A stretch of DNA of 5,488 bases, taken from NCBI GenBank assembly GCA_025454125.1, contig JALOPA010000423.1, positions 1 through 5,488 of the forward strand. Direction: 5' to 3'. Origin of the DNA: Thermodesulfobacteriota bacterium. Its GTDB lineage: Bacteria; Desulfobacterota; DSM-4660; Desulfatiglandales; HGW-15. Shown here piece by piece: positions 1 through 3,864 of this stretch. How positions within the stretch are numbered: the stretch's first letter is position 1; the number at the start of each line of letters is the position of its first letter. Below the pieces are notes generated by a model. The model was not told the DNA's origin. It searched no databases and worked only from the letters and a program-made list of their open reading frames with translations. The translations under genes and the position numbers were made by a program.

Positions 1-1127
1 AAGGCGTCAAAGGCGTTGTGCTGATTTCGGCCGGCTTCAGGGAAATCGACGACTCCCAGGGAGCGGCTCTCCAGAGCCGTTTGGCCGACTTCGCCAACCG
101 GGCCGGGATCCCGGTCATCGGCCCCAACACCTTCGGCATGGTCAACCTGCATCTGGACCTGAACGCCTCCTTCACGCCTGAGTTTTCCCGGCTCTCCAAA
201 GGTGGGATCGCCCTTGTGAGCCAGAGCGGGGGCATTTCTCACCTGATGGGTTTTATGGCCATGAGGCAGAATGCGGGCATCAGCAAGATTGTGGGCTTGG
301 GAAACCGCCTCAACGTCGGCTTCGCCGAGATGATCCCCTATCTCATGGATGATCCGGACACTCGGGTCGTCGCTCTCTATCTTGAAGGTCTCGACGACCC
401 TCGAACGCTCCTAACCGCTATGAAAAAGACTCGATGCGTGAAGCCGGTCGTCGCTTACAAGACCGGCAGTTCCCGCACCGGGGATCGGGCTTCTCTGTCC
501 CACACCGGCTCGCTGGCCGGGAGGCAAGAGATCTACGAGGGGGCTCTCAAACAATCCGGAGCCCTTTACGTGGACGGAGCAGAAATGCTTTTGGATGCCG
601 CCCGTGCCCTGAGCCTTTGCCCTCTTCCTCGAGGAGGGAGGGTCGCCATCCTCTCAGGCCAGGCAGGCCCGGCCATGGCGGCCTCGGACATCTGTGAGAA
701 GGAAGGCATGGAAATCACCGCTTTTCAGCCTGAGACTCAGCGCACGATCAACGCTCTCCTGCCGCCCCTTGCCTTGCGGACGAACCCCGTGGACATGGGA
801 CCGGCGTGGTACAACACGGCGGCGATCGAGGGAATCATCGGTGCGGTCATGGAGGACAGCCGTGTGGACTCCCTCCTGCTCCTCATGATGTTCGCATCCG
901 CCAACCGGGCTGCCGTCTCCGGCTTCTCCGGGCTTCTGCTCGAGTGGAAACAGCGAAAGCCTGTGGTCGCCTGTCTGGTCGCTCCGCCCGGGATTTGGGA
1001 TGAGGAGGTGCATCGCCTCGAAGCGGGGGGGGCCCTGATCAACATCCCCACCCCGGAGAGGGCGGCCAAGGCGCTGGCGCTGCTCTGGGAATATGAGAAA
1101 ATGCGAAGACGCGAAGTGTTGGAGTGA
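1..1127 (+). CDS. ADP-forming acyl-CoA (acetate-CoA ligase type) synthetase, alpha subunit; 5'-truncated by window edge
   Basis: This is the C-terminal ~374 residues of an NDP-forming acyl-CoA synthetase alpha subunit. The frame is open from base 3 and there is no credible start, so the N-terminal CoA-binding fold lies mostly outside the window. Visible in order are the end of the CoA-binding domain (GPNTFGMVNL, nt ~120-151), the first CoA-ligase domain opening with VSQSGG (nt ~216-233), and the motif SHTGSLAG. The His of that motif (nt 501-503) matches the phosphorylated catalytic His of this family. A second ligase-type domain follows with NPVDM (nt ~784-798). In this family the alpha subunit moves phosphate between the acyl-CoA site and the ATP-grasp beta subunit, whose gene is next. 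The enzyme is cytosolic; its acyl substrate cannot be read from sequence. The last residues (REVLE, then TGA) lie inside an 8-bp tandem repeat, so the natural C-terminus may have been altered. The family is secure and the substrate is not. Confidence 0.9.
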   Translation, partial: GVKGVVLISAGFREIDDSQGAALQSRLADFANRAGIPVIGPNTFGMVNLHLDLNASFTPEFSRLSKGGIALVSQSGGISHLMGFMAMRQNAGISKIVGLGNRLNVGFAEMIPYLMDDPDTRVVALYLEGLDDPRTLLTAMKKTRCVKPVVAYKTGSSRTGDRASLSHTGSLAGRQEIYEGALKQSGALYVDGAEMLLDAARALSLCPLPRGGRVAILSGQAGPAMAASDICEKEGMEITAFQPETQRTINALLPPLALRTNPVDMGPAWYNTAAIEGIIGAVMEDSRVDSLLLLMMFASANRAAVSGFSGLLLEWKQRKPVVACLVAPPGIWDEEVHRLEAGGALINIPTPERAAKALALLWEYEKMRRREVLE

Positions 1128-1147
1128 TGGAGTAGTGGAGTACTGAA
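1116..1147. repeat. 8-bp tandem repeat, four units, spanning the alpha-subunit stop
   Basis: Four consecutive octamers are visible: GTGTTGGA, GTGATGGA, GTAGTGGA and GTACTGAA. They share a GTnnTGGA pattern. The TGA stop of the upstream gene (1125-1127) is formed inside the second unit, so the repeat begins within the coding sequence. The function is unknown. Confidence 0.7.
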
Positions 1148-1188
1148 ATTTCGGAATGATGTTAAAGAGGGCCAAGAAGAAAACCAAT

Positions 1189-1282
1189 CACGAAAGCACG
1201 AAATTCGGAAAGCACGAAAAATGCGAGTGAGCTTAAGTAACCCCCTTCCTCTTTCGTGCTTTCATACCTTCGTGTTTTCGTG
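1189..1282. repeat. Imperfect 31-bp inverted repeat built from CACGAAAG-like octamers
   Basis: The left arm (1189-1219) reads as octamers CACGAAAG, CACGAAAT, TCGGAAAG, then CACGAAA. The reverse complement of the right arm (1252-1282) matches it at 26 of 31 positions. A 32-nt spacer separates the arms. The transcript could fold into one long stem within the gap between the alpha and beta genes. It resembles the CACGAA-type intergenic repeats common in anaerobic environmental bacteria, a resemblance recalled rather than searched. It has no coding potential, and I could not identify a convincing promoter in the rest of 1128-1344. Confidence 0.7.
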
Positions 1283-1344
1283 GTAGCGTCCTGTCTTGTG
1301 TGATTCCCTGTTCTTTTCAGTAATTCACTGTGTCTTCTTTATCC

Positions 1345-1349
1345 GGAGG
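1345..1349 (+). promoter_or_regulatory. Ribosome binding site GGAGG that fixes the beta-subunit start
   Basis: GGAGG ends six bases before the ATG at 1356. A GTG 60 bases upstream in the same frame has no comparable site and would add a Cys/Phe-rich leader that does not fit the family. The ATG is therefore the start. Confidence 0.8.
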
Positions 1350-1355
1350 CTAATC

Positions 1356-2045
1356 ATGGCGAATGAATCCTCGATCCTCGAGAAGGCTCTGCAAGAGGGC
1401 CGCAAGACTCTTTCGGAATATGAATCCAAGCAATTCCTGAAGGCTTACGGGATTCCTGTGACCCGCGAAATCCTCGTCCGCACCAGGGAAGAGTGCGTAC
1501 AGGCGGCTCAGACCATCCGCTACCCTCTTGTCCTGAAGGGGTGTTCCCCCAGCCTCGCCCACAAGACGGAAAAAGGCATGGTGAGAGTGGATCTCCGGAA
1601 CGAGCAGGAAATGCTCCTGGCCTTTGACGAACTCAACTCCCGGGGCGAAGGGAGTGAAAAAGCCCTCCTCTTGCAGGAGATGGTCAAGGGGAGCCGTGAA
1701 CTGGTGGCCGGGATGACCCGGGACCCCCAGTTCGGGCCGTGTGTGATGTTCGGCTTGGGAGGGATTTTCACGGAGATTCTCAAAGACATCGTCTTCAGAG
1801 TGGCGCCTTTGGAGAAACGCGACGCCTTGGACATGACGGAAGAAATCAAGGCCCACAAAATCCTCGGAGCCGTGCGCGGCATGCCTGCCGCGGACTTGGA
1901 TCTTCTCTGTGACATCCTCGTGAAGGTGGGAGAGATCGGGATGGAAAACGAGGTCATTCAGGAGATCGACATCAACCCTCTGATTCTCTCCGGCGCCAAG
2001 CCTGTGGCGGTCGACGCCCTCATCGTTCTCAAACAGGGCGGCTAA
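1356..2045 (+). CDS. ADP-forming acyl-CoA synthetase, beta subunit (ATP-grasp)
   Basis: This 229-residue protein has about the length of stand-alone beta subunits of archaeal-type ADP-forming acetyl-CoA synthetase. Nearly the whole chain is one ATP-grasp domain of the acyl-CoA synthetase type. LSEYESKQFLKAYGIPV (residues ~19-35) is the usual opening. PLVLKGCSPSLAHKTEKG (57-74) carries H69, which corresponds to the second, beta-subunit phospho-His of the family, and a nucleotide-binding Lys. GLGGIFTE supplies the glycine-rich loop, and EIDINPLI near the C-terminus supplies the metal- and ADP-binding acidic/Asn pair. It would accept phosphate from the alpha subunit and phosphorylate ADP, so the pair makes ATP from an acyl-CoA in the cytosol. 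The start is set by the GGAGG at 1345-1349. The gene lies 228 bp after alpha, a wide gap for partner subunits that is filled with repeats, so it may have its own promoter. It ends in TAA at 2043-2045. Confidence 0.93.
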   Translation: MANESSILEKALQEGRKTLSEYESKQFLKAYGIPVTREILVRTREECVQAAQTIRYPLVLKGCSPSLAHKTEKGMVRVDLRNEQEMLLAFDELNSRGEGSEKALLLQEMVKGSRELVAGMTRDPQFGPCVMFGLGGIFTEILKDIVFRVAPLEKRDALDMTEEIKAHKILGAVRGMPAADLDLLCDILVKVGEIGMENEVIQEIDINPLILSGAKPVAVDALIVLKQGG

Positions 2046-2072
2046 CCTTTCCTCCCTCGATAGGAAAGGGTT
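2044..2072 (+). terminator. Hairpin directly after the beta-subunit stop, possible terminator
   Basis: AACCTTTCCT (2044-2053) pairs with AGGAAAGGGTT (2062-2072) around an 8-nt loop, with one bulged base. It starts at the beta stop codon, the right place for a terminator. No T-run follows (the next bases are CC-rich), so it is not a canonical intrinsic terminator and may only protect the 3' end. Confidence 0.4.
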
Positions 2073-2092
2073 CCCCGGCGGCGGTCACAGTT

Positions 2093-2257
2093 TAGCAGGT
2101 TGCTGAAAAACGCCATGTTCCCGTCACTCCCGCTGAGTGAAGCCTGTCCCGGCGAAGGCCGGCAGCGGAAGTCCAGAAAAGCGAGAAGAGACTGGATTCC
2201 CGCCTTCGCGGGAATGACATTACAGACTTCAAAGGCGGGTTTTTCAGCAGTGTGCTA
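2093..2257. repeat. Element A: 165-bp miniature inverted-repeat element
   Basis: The left end, TAGCAGGTTGCTGAAAAAC, and the reverse complement of the right end, TAGCACACTGCTGAAAAAC, match at 16 of 19 positions, and both continue into GCC-type sequence. The element fills most of the gap between the convergent beta-subunit and ligase genes. Its interior contains two REP-like hairpins and no credible gene. Each end is TA-GCA, so the TA could be a target duplication of the kind left by IS630/mariner-type MITEs; this is inference. Its right end overlaps the last codon of the minus-strand ligase gene and supplies that gene's TAG stop (2255-2257). Another end of the same family occurs at 3849-3864. 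Confidence 0.75.
2123..2219. repeat. Pair of inverted REP-like palindromes inside element A
   Basis: The right palindrome is ATTCCCGC-CTTC-GCGGGAAT (2196-2215), a perfect 8-bp stem with a 4-nt loop, flanked by CTGG and GAC. This is the common GTCATTCCCGC/GCGGGAATCCAG type of intergenic repeat. The left half is a degenerate copy in the opposite orientation, GTCACTCCCGC (2123-2133) and GCGGAAGTCCAG (2165-2176). It is split by a 31-nt segment carrying its own hairpin, CCGGC-GAAG-GCCGG (2149-2162). The two halves can also pair with each other through TCCAG and CTGGA. The position between convergent genes would suit a bidirectional RNA-end structure. Confidence 0.75.
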
Positions 2258-3694
2258 CGGTCGGCGAGGTGGGGAGGATAGCGCCGCAACCTTTTCGTCC
2301 TTCGGGAGGGAGGGAATCATCATCACCATGGCGGCAATGAACCAGAAGGGTTCCATGATCCTCACGATGATGAACGTGTTCGCGCCTATGGCGTGAAACA
2401 GCAGTCCTGTGAAACCCGCAATGAAACCGATCGTCAGCCCCTTGTCAAAAGGATCTTGGCTTTCCTTAAAAACGCGGTAGGATTCTCGAAGGATGGTCGC
2501 CAGCAACAGAAAAAAAACGAGCAGACCCAGTAATCCCGTCTCCGTGGCCACCCGAACATACTGGGCGTCCACAAAGCCGTATCCCGTAACGCCGAATCCC
2601 AGAACCGGATGTTGGGACAGATCTCTCAACGCCTCTTCCCAGCTCATGATTCTTGCGGAAGTGGACGAGTCGAGTTGGACCCCTGCAACGGTGACCACGT
2701 CGTGACGCCCGATGCCCTGGGTGAAGGTGTAGGAGACGCGATCCTTGGTGACTTTAGGCGCCATGAAGGGGAGCAGCAAGGCGACAAGCAGCAGGGCGGG
2801 CGGAATCCACTGTTTTCTCTTGGACAGCCACAGAAAGCTCAGGACCGCCGGTATGGCGGCCAGATAGGAACTCCGGGATTGTGTGTACAGGAGGGGAATG
2901 CTGAAGACGATCACCAGAACAAAAGCCGTGAGCCGGTTGCGAAGGGATTCTTCCATGAGGGCCAGCCCGGTCGCAATGCTCATCATGAACACCAGGTACC
3001 CGCCGTAGGTGTTCGGCTCACCGACTTTTCCTTCAAAAGGAGCCGAGATCCTTTCCCCTTGCGGAATCTGGGTCATGGAAACGACCGACACGATCAGGCA
3101 GGTCAGGAGCATGGCCCACACAAAGGTTTTCATTTGGTGCCTGTCTTTGAAGTAGTTGGCCACCATAAAATAGATGAGCACATATTCGAAGTACTTGAGG
3201 ACATAGAGCAGGCCCGTCTTCAGGTCCAGCCTTCCGAAAAGAGCCCCGAGGAGCGTGGAAGCCACACACACCAGGATGTAGTAGGCGATAGGCCGGTTGA
3301 GAGGAGTCCTCAGGAACAGGCCCAGTTCCTTGTTGATGGCCATCCGGGCAAGCCAGCTGAACCCGATGATCGCCACAATGAAATCATCGATCCGCAGGGT
3401 GATGCCCCGGCCCAAGGTGGCGCCCTGCGTCGCTCCAACAATGAATTCCGGGCTCAAGAGCATGGAAAAGATCAGGATGTAGAGGGCGATCTGGGTGCTC
3501 ACGAAACTCAGAACAAAAATGATCACTCCCCCGGCAAGGGCGAGAGTCTTGTTCGGAGTCAGAGTCGGAATGACCAGGGCAAAGGCCACGAGGACGAAGA
3601 GCAGGAGGACAAGAGGAAGGATGAACTCAAGCGCCGCCTGACCTCTCTCCCAGCGAGTTCCCCGGAGAAAAATCCTGTTGAAAAGCGTACTCAT
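2255..3694 (-). CDS. O-antigen ligase / exopolysaccharide polymerase family membrane protein (Wzy_C type)
   Basis: This is a 479-residue, very hydrophobic protein with about a dozen membrane segments, for example ~23-43, 51-79, 103-121, 136-154, 191-208, 256-270, 298-312, 385-402, 420-438 and 443-460. Family hallmarks are GEPNTYGGYL (225-234), TQSRSSYLA (271-279, with the usual Arg), and a long loop ~313-384. The loop holds SSTSARIMSWEEAL and HPVLGFGVTGYG, followed by a DAQY...ETGLLG block (375-390). Proteins of this type join or polymerise lipid-linked glycans on the periplasmic face of the inner membrane. The upstream tyrosine kinase supports an exopolysaccharide role, but ligase versus polymerase cannot be decided here. 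I chose the ATG at 3694; an in-frame TTG at 3778 lies in repeat element B and has no ribosome site. The chosen start also lacks a strong Shine-Dalgarno. Residues 18-24 read GQAALEF before a hydrophobic stretch, resembling a prepilin/TadE leader. The TAG stop comes from element A. Confidence 0.87.
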   Translation of the reverse strand: MSTLFNRIFLRGTRWERGQAALEFILPLVLLLFVLVAFALVIPTLTPNKTLALAGGVIIFVLSFVSTQIALYILIFSMLLSPEFIVGATQGATLGRGITLRIDDFIVAIIGFSWLARMAINKELGLFLRTPLNRPIAYYILVCVASTLLGALFGRLDLKTGLLYVLKYFEYVLIYFMVANYFKDRHQMKTFVWAMLLTCLIVSVVSMTQIPQGERISAPFEGKVGEPNTYGGYLVFMMSIATGLALMEESLRNRLTAFVLVIVFSIPLLYTQSRSSYLAAIPAVLSFLWLSKRKQWIPPALLLVALLLPFMAPKVTKDRVSYTFTQGIGRHDVVTVAGVQLDSSTSARIMSWEEALRDLSQHPVLGFGVTGYGFVDAQYVRVATETGLLGLLVFFLLLATILRESYRVFKESQDPFDKGLTIGFIAGFTGLLFHAIGANTFIIVRIMEPFWFIAAMVMMIPSLPKDEKVAALSSPPRRP

Positions 3695-3738
3695 GGGTGG
3701 AATTTCATCCGCCGGTAAAAAGCTATCGAAATGTTCTC

Positions 3739-3864
3739 TAGCAAGAGGTTGAAAAAGACGCTGATGCAGGTTGCTCAAAAACGATCAGATACAAGGCGCC
3801 CATATCCCAGTGACGAGTGACGAGTAACAAGTAACGAGACTCACTTTCTTTCAGCAACCTGCTA
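3739..3864. repeat. Element B: second inverted-repeat element, between kinase and ligase genes
   Basis: The right end, read in reverse complement from 3864, is TAGCAGGTTGCTGAAA. It is identical over 16 nt to the left end of element A. Two possible left ends exist: GCAGGTTGCTCAAAAACG at 3766-3783, close to consensus but with altered outermost bases, and TAGCAAGAGGTTGAAAAA at 3739-3756, more degenerate but with the TAGCA terminus intact. The element is therefore about 100 or 126 bp. Its right end supplies the TAG stop (3862-3864) of the kinase-SPOR gene. The interior holds a 7-bp tandem repeat and no gene. It fills most of the 167-bp gap inside the presumed polysaccharide operon. Confidence 0.65.
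3810..3837. repeat. 7-bp tandem repeat, four units
   Basis: Four consecutive heptamers, GTGACGA, GTGACGA, GTAACAA and GTAACGA, lie inside element B. The unit is close to a GTRACRA pattern. The copy number may vary between strains, as with other short tandem repeats; this is inference. Confidence 0.7.

Noticed and set aside
654..1187. 177-codon minus-strand frame over the end of the alpha-subunit gene
   Set aside because: It overlaps conserved CoA-ligase coding sequence on the other strand, begins in repeat DNA and shows no motif.
1189..1282. CRISPR array suggested by the repeated CACGAAAG units
   Set aside because: The units are 8 bp, contiguous and arranged as an inverted pair. There are no spacers of regular length and no cas genes.
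1350..1856. 168-codon minus-strand frame opposite the beta-subunit gene
   Set aside because: It is a shadow of the ATP-grasp coding sequence, with no independent support.
2100..2396. 98-codon plus-strand frame across element A into the ligase 3' end
   Set aside because: It is made of repeat DNA plus antisense ligase sequence, with no family match recognised and no ribosome site.
3692..3709. Five-codon minus-strand leader ORF (MKFHP) whose stop overlaps the ligase start as ATGA
   Set aside because: The overlap is real in the sequence, but the GGCGG before it is only about a base from its ATG, and so short an ORF is expected by chance. Translational coupling cannot be supported.
2609..3718. 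369-codon open frame on the plus strand opposite the ligase gene
   Set aside because: It is fully antisense to a well-supported membrane protein. Its translation is rich in H, Q, D, E and R with no recognisable domain, as expected from the complement of hydrophobic codons in GC-rich DNA.
3695..3778. Longer N-terminus for the ligase-family protein from TTG at 3776-3778
   Set aside because: The extra 28 residues are encoded largely by the left ends of element B, there is no ribosome site before the TTG, and the ATG at 3694 gives a natural basic leader before the first helix.
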